From the NCBI GenBank assembly GCA_910588365.1, contig CAJUQS010000087.1, forward strand, positions 1 through 64,000: 64,000 bases of DNA, in the 5' to 3' direction. Positions 46,205 through 53,800 of the stretch are shown here, one piece after another; position 1 is the stretch's first letter, and each line of letters starts with the position of its first letter. Position numbers and translations under genes: made by a program. The notes beneath the pieces were generated by a model, which made no database searches, was not told the origin of the DNA, and saw only the letters and a program-made list of their open reading frames with translations. Source of the stretch: an uncultured Oscillospiraceae bacterium. Lineage in GTDB: Bacteria; Bacillota; Clostridia; Oscillospirales; Oscillospiraceae.

Positions 46205-47967
46205 GACGCCTCGCCTCCTTCCTCCCGCAGCTGCTTCTCCAGCTGCTGCTTGTCGTAGATGGTCCGGTAGATGCCGCCCCTCTCAAGCAGCTCCCGGTGG
46301 GTGCCGTACTCCGCCGCCCGGCCGTCGTCCAGCACCAGGATGTGGTCCGCGTGCTGGATGGTGGAAATGCGGTGGGCGATGATGATGGTGGTCTTGCCCG
46401 CCCGGTTCTCGCCCAGGTTGCGGAGGATCTGCTCCTCCGTATCCGTGTCCACCGCCGAGAGGGCGTCGTCCAGTATGAGGATAGGCGCGTCCTTCAAAAG
46501 GGCCCGGGCGATGGCGCTGCGCTGCTTCTGGCCGCCGGAGAGGGTCACGCCCCGCTCCCCCACCATGGTGTCGTAGCCCGCGGGAAAGTCCATAATGTTG
46601 TTGTGGATGCAGGCGGCCTGGGCGGCCTTGTGGATCTCCTCCCTGCTTTTCCACTCCGCGCCGAAGGCGATGTTGTGCTCCAGGGTGTCGGAGAAGAGGA
46701 AGTTGTCCTGGGGCACATAGGCGATGTCCTGGCGCAGCACCGCCAGTGGGATGCGGCACAGGGGGTGGCCGTCAATGCGGATCATGTCGCTTTTCGTGTT
46801 GTACAGCCGCAGCAGCAGGTTGGCCAGGGTGGTCTTGCCGCTGCCCGTGCGGCCCAGGACGGCCAGGGTGCTGCCCCTCTCCACGTGTACTTTGATGGAC
46901 TCCAGCACCGGCACGTCCGACTGGTCCGGGTAGGCGAAGGTCAAACCGTCCAGGTCAATCTCCCCCCGGAGGCCCCGGATGTCCTCCACGTCCTCGCTGT
47001 CCACGATGTCCGGCTGCTCCCGGAGGATTGCCCGGATGCGCTTGACGCTGGCCATCCCCTGGGAGATGAAGGTGATGCACTCGCCGGCGGCCAGCATGGG
47101 CCAGACCAGCATGGCGATGTAGAGGTTGAACGCCTCGAACTGGCCCAGGGAGATCTCCCCCGCAATGGCCAGGTAGCCGCCGTACAGCAGGGTCAGAAGC
47201 CCCGAGAGGCCCACCACCAGATCCAGCAGGGGCATGAACAGGGCCTCCGTCCGGGCCACGCCCATGTTCCGCTCCTTGTTCTTCTGATTGGTCACCGCGA
47301 AGGCCGCCAGCTCCCGCCGCTCCTGGACGAAGCTCTTGATGACCCGGATGCCGCTGACCGCCTCCTGGACCTGGTCCGTCAGATCGGAGAAGGCCGCCTG
47401 CTTGGCCAGGAACTTCCGGTGCATCACCTTTCCGTAAAAGTAGTCCCCGTACATGATGAGCAGCAGGGGCAGCGCCGCCACCAGCGTCAGCTTCAGGTTC
47501 ACGTACCGCACCATCTTCCACAGCACCATCACCAGCATCACCGACGCGTCGAAGGCCGTCACCACCGTGGGGCCCAGCAGCATCTGCACCGCGCGCATGT
47601 CATTGGTGAAGTGTGCCATCAGATCCCCGGTCTTGTGCTCGTTGAAGTAGCGCATGGACAGCTTCTCCAGGTGGGCGAACAGATCCTCCTGCAGGTCCCT
47701 TCGGATCGTCAGTCCCGTGCCGAAGATGAAAAACCGCCAGCCGAACCGGCCCACGGCCATCCCCAGGCCCATCAGCAGGATGAGCCCCACCAGGCGCCAC
47801 ACCCCGTCCATGGTCATGGTCCCCGCCCGGAGGCCGTCGGTGATCTGGCCGGTGAACTGGGGGATGTAGACGTTCATCAAGTCCACCCCCGCCAGGGCGG
47901 TGATCCCCAGCAGGTACCGGAGCCAGTGGGTCCGGACGTATCTGCCAATCAATTTCAGTTCTCCCAT
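46201..47967 (-). CDS. Heterodimeric ABC exporter, degenerate-site subunit (BmrC-like)
   Basis: This 588-residue half-transporter has six N-terminal membrane helices and a C-terminal ATPase domain with Walker A GRTGSGKTT and canonical signature LSGGQKQR. Its Walker B is ILILDDALSAVD, where the catalytic Glu is replaced by Asp. That substitution, together with the altered signature of the partner, makes one of the two composite ATP sites degenerate, exactly as in BmrCD/LmrCD. It is the first gene of the pair and is translationally coupled to the second. No regulator was seen directly upstream. Confidence 0.93.
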   Translation of the reverse strand: MGELKLIGRYVRTHWLRYLLGITALAGVDLMNVYIPQFTGQITDGLRAGTMTMDGVWRLVGLILLMGLGMAVGRFGWRFFIFGTGLTIRRDLQEDLFAHLEKLSMRYFNEHKTGDLMAHFTNDMRAVQMLLGPTVVTAFDASVMLVMVLWKMVRYVNLKLTLVAALPLLLIMYGDYFYGKVMHRKFLAKQAAFSDLTDQVQEAVSGIRVIKSFVQERRELAAFAVTNQKNKERNMGVARTEALFMPLLDLVVGLSGLLTLLYGGYLAIAGEISLGQFEAFNLYIAMLVWPMLAAGECITFISQGMASVKRIRAILREQPDIVDSEDVEDIRGLRGEIDLDGLTFAYPDQSDVPVLESIKVHVERGSTLAVLGRTGSGKTTLANLLLRLYNTKSDMIRIDGHPLCRIPLAVLRQDIAYVPQDNFLFSDTLEHNIAFGAEWKSREEIHKAAQAACIHNNIMDFPAGYDTMVGERGVTLSGGQKQRSAIARALLKDAPILILDDALSAVDTDTEEQILRNLGENRAGKTTIIIAHRISTIQHADHILVLDDGRAAEYGTHRELLERGGIYRTIYDKQQLEKQLREEGGEAS

Positions 47968-48160
47968 GTCCTCCCCCTATGAAAATCCGTATTCACACCC
48001 GGCGGACAAACCCGGCGGGACATGTTTTCCTATTGTAGCATTCCAAAAGCCGGATCACAAGGATTTTCTTCAAAATTTTCCGCTGTCTGCCAAAAATTTT
48101 CGCGCCCTGCCGCAACAGGCGGCAGGGCGCGCTCTATTCCGCCGCCCGGGGCGGCGGACG

Positions 48161-49564
48161 CTACACGGTCTTCTCAAAATAGGCGAAGGTTTCATCCTCC
48201 CCGCCGGGCCGCATACAGGCCTCCAGCATCCTCCTGGAGGCTTCGTTTTCATGGAAGCACTTGGCTCTCAGACGGCACAGCCCCAGCTCGTAGAGGCTCC
48301 ACTCCGCCGCCCGGCGGAAGGCCTCCCTGCCGTAGCCGCTGCCGGCAAACTCCGGCAGGATGCGGCAGCCCAGCTCCGCGCTCCCTTTGCAGTCAAACTG
48401 GTAGAGCACCGTCTCGCCGATGATCTGTCCGTCCAGCCGAACGGCGAAGTTCACCGCCAGCTTGCCGGCAAAATCCCGGCGGGCCACCTCCAGGAAGTAG
48501 TCCTCCGTCAGCTCCCCGTCCAGATCCTCCCGGTAGTCGTAGCCCCACCAGCGGTTGCGCTCATCGTCCAGGCACAGCCGGTTGTACGCCTCCCGGTCCT
48601 CCGGCCGGAGGGCGTCCAGGGTCAGCCGATCGCTCTCCAGCGCGGGAATCTCGTCCAGAAAGGACAGCTCGTTCCGGGCCGTCAGGCGGATTTTGTGCCC
48701 CATGTCCGCGGGCAGATACTGGAGCTTGCTGGTGCGCAGGCCCCGGTCCCCGGCGTCGTCCTCCCGGTTGATCCACGTCAGGCCCTCGCTGTGGGCCGCG
48801 GCAAAGGACTGGACCATGAAGGGGTACACCCCCTCGTACTGGGGCAGGCCCTTCTCAATGTGGCAGACCAGGGTGCCGCCGCAGACCTCCCCCATGGAGA
48901 TGGCCAGCAGCCTGCCCTCCAGCTCCACGCACCCGGCCAGCACCCAGCTCTTGCCCACCTGACGCATCAGCTTCCGGGCGTAGCACAGCTCCTTTTTCGC
49001 CAGGGCGTCGGCCTTGTTGAATATCTGGTGGAACTCCTCCCAGAATTCCTCCACCTTCTCCCCGTCCTCCTCCGTCAGCTCCCGGTAGACGGCGTCCGGG
49101 TAGAGCTTGCGGAACTTGTTGATGTGGTTGCGCTGGCCGGAGTACCGCCGCCCGGCAAAGGTGGACAGGTCCTCCGCCCGGTAGAGGTAGTCGTGCCAGA
49201 GCCGGTCGTTGTCCACGGTCGTATAGGGGTAGCGCTCCATCAGGTGCTCCCGCTCCTCCGCGGGCACCACGCCGAAGGCGGGCATTACCCCCTTCCGGAC
49301 GCACCAGGCGTCGATCTCGTCCAGCGCCGCGTCCACGTCCCCCTCGTTGGGCAGGGGGACCGGGTAGTCAAACAGGGGGCCGTGGTGGGGGCTGTGGTTG
49401 AGCACCACCAGGCATCCGTTGGTCTCGGCGTACTCCGGGTGCCAGTGCTCCCGCCACATGAGCTTCACCCCGGCGGAGTACTCGCACAGGCGGTAGGTAC
49501 AGTTTGCGTAATATTTGCGCAGCCGGGCCGCGCTCTTTACTTGTATCGGTTTGAAATCCAGCAT
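48161..49564 (-). CDS. DUF2156 (MprF-type) domain fused to GNAT acetyltransferase
   Basis: This is a 467-residue two-domain protein. Residues about 1-295 match DUF2156, the catalytic domain type of lysylphosphatidylglycerol synthetases and FemX-like aminoacyl transferases, with YSGQRNHINKFRK, YARKLMRQVGKSWVLAGCVELEGR and TWINREDDAGDRGLRTSKLQYLP. Residues about 310-467 are a GNAT N-acetyltransferase with LESDRLTLDALRPED, RILPEFAGSGYGREAFRRAAEW (acetyl-CoA loop) and CFHENEASRRMLE. There is no membrane region, so it is not a full MprF. The start at 49564 has a weak site; a start 13 codons upstream is possible. The gene begins just after the MscS stop. Confidence 0.88.
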   Translation of the reverse strand: MLDFKPIQVKSAARLRKYYANCTYRLCEYSAGVKLMWREHWHPEYAETNGCLVVLNHSPHHGPLFDYPVPLPNEGDVDAALDEIDAWCVRKGVMPAFGVVPAEEREHLMERYPYTTVDNDRLWHDYLYRAEDLSTFAGRRYSGQRNHINKFRKLYPDAVYRELTEEDGEKVEEFWEEFHQIFNKADALAKKELCYARKLMRQVGKSWVLAGCVELEGRLLAISMGEVCGGTLVCHIEKGLPQYEGVYPFMVQSFAAAHSEGLTWINREDDAGDRGLRTSKLQYLPADMGHKIRLTARNELSFLDEIPALESDRLTLDALRPEDREAYNRLCLDDERNRWWGYDYREDLDGELTEDYFLEVARRDFAGKLAVNFAVRLDGQIIGETVLYQFDCKGSAELGCRILPEFAGSGYGREAFRRAAEWSLYELGLCRLRAKCFHENEASRRMLEACMRPGGEDETFAYFEKTV

Positions 49565-49577
49565 AAATTTTTTGCGC

Positions 49578-50468
49578 TCACTTCTCTTTCGGCTTATTTT
49601 CATCCACCAGATGGACGTTCAGATGGTTGTAGGTCATGGTAATGCCGTCCTCGGCAAAGCTCTGGCGGATCCCCTCCAGGACCGCGTTGTGGGCGTCCCA
49701 GAAGTGCTCCGTCCTCGTCCAGAAGCGGACATGGTACTCGATGGCGCTCTCCCCGTAGGCCGTCACCACCACCGCGGGCAACGGGTCCGGCAGGATGTTC
49801 TCCGTCCGGGAGACCGCCCGGAGGCAGGCGGCACGGACCGCCTGGGCGCTGTCGTCATAGGAGGCGCAGACCGTGAGGTCCGCCCGCCGGACGCCCCGCA
49901 CGGAATAGTTGACAATCTTCCCGGCCACCAGCCTGCTGTTGGGCAGCATCACCCGCTGCCCGGAGAAGGTGTCCAGCTTGGTGTGGGTCAGCGTGATCTC
50001 CTCCACCTCCCCCTCGCCGTCCCCGGTGTCCACATAGTCCCCCAGGGAGAAGGGCTTGGTAAACAGCAGCACCATCCCGCCGGCCACGTTGCTGAGCACG
50101 TCCTGAACCGCCAGGGACACGGCCAGGCCCAGCACGCTGACCATGGCGATCAGGCTGGTCACGTCGATGCCCAGGCTCCCGGCCACAATCAGGGCGGCCA
50201 GCAGATACAGCAGCGTCCGGACGCCCCGGATTACGTAGCGCCTGACCCGCCCGTCCATGGAGGACCGGGCCGCCAGCCGCTCCACCAGCGCCATCGCCAG
50301 CCGCGCCGCCGCCAGGCAGGCCAGCAGCAGCACCAGCGTGGAGAGCAGTTTCCCCACACTCAGCCTTCCCAGGCTGGCGCTCATCCATTCCCCCAGGGCG
50401 GAGACCGGATCCCCGGTGCTCACTTCCTCCAGTATCGCGGAGGCATCGACCCCATTTCCTGACATCAT
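49578..50468 (-). CDS. Small-conductance mechanosensitive channel, MscS family
   Basis: This ~296-residue membrane protein has three predicted helices (about 38-58, 78-100, 105-125). The pore-lining third helix and beta domain follow the MscS pattern: LGLAVSLAVQDVLSNVAGGMVLLFTKPFSLGDYVDTGDGEGEVEEITLTHTKL, then PNSRLVAGKIVNYS. It opens under membrane tension to release solutes during osmotic downshock. AGGAG precedes ATG 50468, with a second ATG adjacent. The last residues NKPKEK are charged. It is co-directional with the DUF2156-GNAT gene. Confidence 0.93.
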   Translation of the reverse strand: MMSGNGVDASAILEEVSTGDPVSALGEWMSASLGRLSVGKLLSTLVLLLACLAAARLAMALVERLAARSSMDGRVRRYVIRGVRTLLYLLAALIVAGSLGIDVTSLIAMVSVLGLAVSLAVQDVLSNVAGGMVLLFTKPFSLGDYVDTGDGEGEVEEITLTHTKLDTFSGQRVMLPNSRLVAGKIVNYSVRGVRRADLTVCASYDDSAQAVRAACLRAVSRTENILPDPLPAVVVTAYGESAIEYHVRFWTRTEHFWDAHNAVLEGIRQSFAEDGITMTYNHLNVHLVDENKPKEK

Positions 50469-50759
50469 AGCACTCCTTTCTTTCGGAATACGGGGCTGTC
50501 TTCCGCCCCCGATGCAGTATGATACCATATTTTTGTAGCGGTGAGAAGCAAAACTTTTTCTTTTTAGTGTATTTCCGATGGGAATTGGGAAAAGTTGGAC
50601 AAACCATTCCCTAAAAATCTGTTAGCTTGCACAAAAAATTTTTTGATTTCATGTCAAGACTTTTCTTTTCCGCTCTTTTCGTGTAAAATACCATCATCAC
50701 CATTTTGAAGTGGGGGCGGAACGGCCCCCTCTGCAGTTTACGAAAGAGGAGGAGAAAGT

Positions 50760-52097
50760 ATGGATAAGTTCTTTAAGATCTCCGAGCGGGGCAGCAACGT
50801 CCGCACCGAGATCGTAGGCGGCATCGTGACCTTTTTCTCGATGGCCTACATTATCTTCGTCAACCCCAACTACCTGTCCGCCGCCGGCATGAACTGGCAC
50901 GCCGTCATGCTGGCCACCTGCATCAGCGCCGCCATCGGCTGTTTCCTGACGGCCATGCTGGCCAATGTCCCCTTCGCCCAGGCCCCCGGCATGGGGCTCA
51001 ACGCCTTTTTCACCTACACCCTCTGCTTCGGCATGGGGTACACCTGGCAGCAGGGTCTGGCCATCGTCCTCGTCAGCGGCCTGCTGTTCCTGGCGGTGAC
51101 CCTCTCCCCCCTGCGCAGCAAGATCATCGCCTCCATTCCCGCTGATCTGAAGGCGGCCATCTCCGCCGGCATCGGCCTGTTCATCACCTTTATCGGCATG
51201 CTGAACGCCGACATCGTCAAGCTCATCGGCGACACGGTGGAGGACGGCGTGGTGGTGGCCACCGACTACTCCGACATGGGCAACATCCTCCACGGGCCCG
51301 CCCTGCTGGCACTCATCGGCCTGCTGATCATCTCTGTCCTTCTGGCCTACAAGGTCAAGGGCGCCATCTTTATCGGCATCATCGTCACCACCATTATCGG
51401 CGTGCCCATGGGGCTGACGGTTTACAACCCCGATCCCGTCAGCTTCTCCGTGCTGGGCGAGACCTTCGGCAAGCTGAGCTTCTCCGGCATCTTCGCCGTG
51501 GACGGCGGCGTGCTGGCCTTCATCACCGCGGTTATCACCTTCTTCATCTGCGACTGCTTTGACACCGTGGGCACCCTCATCGGCACCGCCCGCTCCGCCG
51601 GGATGCTGGATCGCCGGGGCAACCTGCCCGGCGGCGACCGGGCCCTCATCGCCGACGCCGTCGCCACCTGCACCGGCGCCATTTTCGGCACCTCCACCGT
51701 CACCACCTTCGTGGAGTCCTCCACTGGCATCGCCGAAGGCGCCCGGACGGGTCTGAGCTCCCTGGTGGTGGGCGCGCTGTTCCTGCTCAGCTGCTTCTTC
51801 GCCCCCATCGCCGGCATCGTGCCCTCCGCCGCCACCGCCCCCGCCCTCATCATCGTTGGCGTGTTCATGCTCAAGAGCGCGGCGGAGATCGCCTGGGACG
51901 ACATGGAGATCGCCATCCCCTGCTTCCTGACCATCGTCACCATGCCCTTTGCCTACAGCATCGGCGACGGCATCGGCTTCGGCTTCATCTCCTACTCCCT
52001 GATCAAGCTGGCGAGGGGGAAGGCCAAGGAGGTCCCCGTGCTGATCTACGTCCTCTCCGTGGCTTTCGCGGCTATGTTCCTGCTGACCTACCTCTGA
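50760..52097 (+). CDS. NCS2 family purine permease (AzgA type)
   Basis: This 445-residue permease has 12-14 membrane helices. AzgA-type signatures are the N-terminal EIVGGIVTFFSMAYIIFVNP, QAPGMGLNAFFTYTLC, AAISAGIGLFITFIGM and the substrate site TSTVTTFVESSTGIAEGARTGL. Such proteins import adenine, guanine or hypoxanthine with protons. AGGAGGAG lies before ATG 50760. No purine riboswitch consensus was found in the 230-base leader. Two bases of the stop codon fall next to a degenerate two-stem repeat. Confidence 0.95.
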   Translation: MDKFFKISERGSNVRTEIVGGIVTFFSMAYIIFVNPNYLSAAGMNWHAVMLATCISAAIGCFLTAMLANVPFAQAPGMGLNAFFTYTLCFGMGYTWQQGLAIVLVSGLLFLAVTLSPLRSKIIASIPADLKAAISAGIGLFITFIGMLNADIVKLIGDTVEDGVVVATDYSDMGNILHGPALLALIGLLIISVLLAYKVKGAIFIGIIVTTIIGVPMGLTVYNPDPVSFSVLGETFGKLSFSGIFAVDGGVLAFITAVITFFICDCFDTVGTLIGTARSAGMLDRRGNLPGGDRALIADAVATCTGAIFGTSTVTTFVESSTGIAEGARTGLSSLVVGALFLLSCFFAPIAGIVPSAATAPALIIVGVFMLKSAAEIAWDDMEIAIPCFLTIVTMPFAYSIGDGIGFGFISYSLIKLARGKAKEVPVLIYVLSVAFAAMFLLTYL

Positions 52098-52122
52098 TAC
52101 TTTTTCTTGAAAGAAAACGTAT
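52097..52122. repeat. Degenerate two-stem element (copy A8, stem 2 only)
   Basis: ATACTTTTTCTT pairs with AAGAAAACGTAT with one mismatch, starting on the last base of the permease stop codon. The GCAAAAC-type stem 1 is absent. Confidence 0.55.
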
Positions 52123-52237
52123 CAAAAGAACGTTAAAATCGGGACTTAAAGCTCTGTTATCCCTGCATTCCTGCCCGGTAACGTTTTTGCGTTTTAATGG
52201 GGAATCGTATAAGGATAATCTGATTCAATCCCCGCAG

Positions 52238-52279
52238 GCACCTGGGGCCGCTGTCCATTTGGACAGCGGCCCCAGGTGC
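52238..52279 (+). terminator. Terminator after the purine permease
   Basis: A perfect 19-bp stem (52238-52256 with 52261-52279, arms starting GCACCTGGGGCC) with loop ATTT, followed by TTTAT. Confidence 0.85.
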
Positions 52280-52322
52280 TTTATCTATGCCGTCAGCGGC
52301 TCTGCTCCTTTTTCTCCACTCC

Positions 52323-52487
52323 CTACCGCGTTATGACCGGCTTCCCCTCGCTGTCCAGCAGCGGCGTGAAGCCCGCCGCCGCCGAGCCGTCCCTGTGGAA
52401 CACGTAGTTGACGCCCGTCTCACGGTCCACCCAGATTTCCGTCACCTCAATAGTCCCCTGGCTGTAAACTTTTTCAAATCTTTTCAT
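52323..52487 (-). CDS. DUF6440 family small protein
   Basis: This 54-residue protein reads MKRFEKVYSQGTIEVTEIWVDRETGVNYVFHRDG and ends TPLLDSEGKPVITR, the compact beta-sheet pattern of DUF6440. These small soluble proteins are widespread in Clostridia and phages; their function is unknown. GGAGGAATCATC precedes ATG 52487. It follows the DUF2812 gene on the same strand with a degenerate repeat between them, so it may belong to the PadR/DUF2812 operon. Confidence 0.88.
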   Translation of the reverse strand: MKRFEKVYSQGTIEVTEIWVDRETGVNYVFHRDGSAAAGFTPLLDSEGKPVITR

Positions 52488-52514
52488 GATGATTCCTCCA
52501 ATAAAGTTCTTTTG

Positions 52515-52538
52515 ATACTTCTCTTTCAAAAAAAGTAT
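52515..52538. repeat. Degenerate two-stem element (copy A9, stem 2 only)
   Basis: ATACTTCTCTTTCAAAAAAAGTAT keeps the outer ATACTT/AAGTAT arms and the preceding TTCTTTTG of the family, but stem 1 is missing. Confidence 0.45.
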
Positions 52539-52545
52539 GACTGCC

Positions 52546-53073
52546 TCAGCCCCTCTGCCGCTCCAGCTCCTTGATTTTCCAGGAGCAGCGCCAGACGGCC
52601 CGCAGAACGACGGCGATGAACACGATGTAGAATCCCACAAGGCACCGGGCCCACAGGCTGCCGGGGAAGCTGAGCAGATTGGTCCACCCGCTCACGGAGG
52701 CGCACAGCTCTATCACCAGCAGCCAGGTGAACAGGGCCCGTATCCGCCGGTACATGGCGATTTGGGAGTCTAAGTCCGTGTAGATCTCGAAGGGCCCCTC
52801 CTCCGCCCGCTTGCGGAGATAGACCCACCGGCCCCACCGCTGGATCACCTCCACCCCGGTGTCGTGCATGAACTCCACGTAGCCCTCGTAGTCGTCCGCC
52901 CGGAGTCCCGCCCCCGGCAGCAGGTCGATCTGGTAGATGTACTCTCCCGGCTGGCAGGGGACAAAGGTAACCACCCCGACGAAAAAGCCGGCCATGGCCC
53001 AGCCCTGCTGGCAGTACTCATTGATCCAGTCCTGTTCGTCATCCTTGTCAAAGGTGAATTTCCATCGAATCAT
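52546..53073 (-). CDS. DUF2812 domain membrane protein
   Basis: This 175-residue protein has an N-terminal cytosolic DUF2812 domain of about 105 residues (FTFDKDDEQDWINEYCQQGWAMAGFFVGVVTFVPCQPGEYIYQID) and two C-terminal membrane helices (about 112-130 and 140-160). DUF2812 proteins are nearly always encoded with a PadR regulator, which lies directly upstream with an ATGA overlap here. They are thought to act in envelope stress or transport regulation, but the role is unproven. Confidence 0.9.
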   Translation of the reverse strand: MIRWKFTFDKDDEQDWINEYCQQGWAMAGFFVGVVTFVPCQPGEYIYQIDLLPGAGLRADDYEGYVEFMHDTGVEVIQRWGRWVYLRKRAEEGPFEIYTDLDSQIAMYRRIRALFTWLLVIELCASVSGWTNLLSFPGSLWARCLVGFYIVFIAVVLRAVWRCSWKIKELERQRG

Positions 53074-53390
53074 GACGTTTCCTCCATTTTTTCGCCGTTT
53101 GCCACCAGCTCCCGCAGCCGCTCCAGCTCCGCGGCGAATACCGCCCGGCCCTCCGGGGTAATGACGTACTCCTTCTTCCTCCGGGAGCCGGCCTCGGCAC
53201 TGTAGAGCCGGATCCAGCCCTTGTCCAGCAGGGAATTGATGGCCCCGTACAGGGTCCCGGGCCCCAGGTTCACCCGCCCGCCGGTCAGCTCCGCCGCCTC
53301 CTGTATGATGCCGTATCCGTGGACTGGCTTTCGGACCGCCAGAAGGATGTAAAACAGAGCCTCGGTCAGAGGCTGGTTCTTACTCTCCAC
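53070..53390 (-). CDS. PadR family transcriptional regulator (small type)
   Basis: This 106-residue PadR-s2 type regulator is almost entirely a winged helix: ALFYILLAVRKPVHGYGIIQEAAELTGGRVNLGPGTLYGAINSLLDKGWIRL, then KKEYVITPEGRAVFAAELERL. The start is GTG 53390, inside the end of the upstream 70-residue gene, with no strong ribosome site, so translation may be coupled. It overlaps the DUF2812 gene as ATGA. The operator candidates lie at 53623-53672 upstream of the whole unit. Confidence 0.9.
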   Translation of the reverse strand: MESKNQPLTEALFYILLAVRKPVHGYGIIQEAAELTGGRVNLGPGTLYGAINSLLDKGWIRLYSAEAGSRRKKEYVITPEGRAVFAAELERLRELVANGEKMEETS

Positions 53391-53592
53391 AGCGCAGCCA
53401 CTTACGCTTCCAGTCTCGGATCCGCACCATAGCCGTATCCGGCAGCAGGCTTGCCAGCAGAAATACCATCGCTATGCCCAGCACAAACCCCATCAGGAAG
53501 TCCGGGATACCGGGCAGCAAGTTGTTAGCCGCCAGGTAGAGCAGGCCCAGCAGGCCCCCAGCAGCGGCAAATTTCTTTTTCAGCGAATTCAT
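53380..53592 (-). CDS. Small two-helix membrane protein
   Basis: This 70-residue protein has two predicted membrane helices (about 10-26 and 33-52) and a basic C-terminus (RIRDWKRKWLRCGE). GGAGATC precedes ATG 53592, and the promoter upstream is near-consensus, so it is probably real. It is the first gene of the PadR/DUF2812 unit. No family was recognised. Confidence 0.7.
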   Translation of the reverse strand: MNSLKKKFAAAGGLLGLLYLAANNLLPGIPDFLMGFVLGIAMVFLLASLLPDTAMVRIRDWKRKWLRCGE

Positions 53593-53622
53593 AATACGAT
53601 CTCCAATCTATCAAATTTTGAT

Positions 53623-53672
53623 ATATCGTCTAACGATATGTTTAATATATCATATCCCGATATATTTGTCAA
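53623..53672 (-). promoter_or_regulatory. Promoter and operator-like palindromes of the PadR/DUF2812 operon
   Basis: On the minus strand TTGACA (53672-53667), a 17-base spacer and TATATT (53649-53644) form a strong promoter. Around it lie ATATCG-TCTAA-CGATAT (53623-53639) and a second ATAT-rich palindrome spanning the spacer. These are plausible PadR sites. Confidence 0.75.
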
Positions 53673-53771
53673 CCCTCCGGCGCCAAAAATACAGGGAGCG
53701 CAGACGCGCCCCCTGTACCAATGGATTCAGCAGCGGCAAAGCAGCCCTCTGCCGCAAATGTTCTTTTTGGC

Positions 53772-53795
53772 TCCTTCTTCCTTCAGGAAAAAGGA
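53772..53795. repeat. Degenerate two-stem element (copy A10)
   Basis: TCCTTCTTCCTTCAGGAAAAAGGA-type arms, preceded by TTCTTTTTG, lie directly after the PotCD stop. Both stems have decayed. Confidence 0.4.
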
Positions 53796-53800
53796 ACGCG

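Noticed and set aside
50529..50759. Purine riboswitch before the purine permease
   Set aside because: The leader lacks the conserved loop motifs and the three-helix arrangement of purine aptamers.
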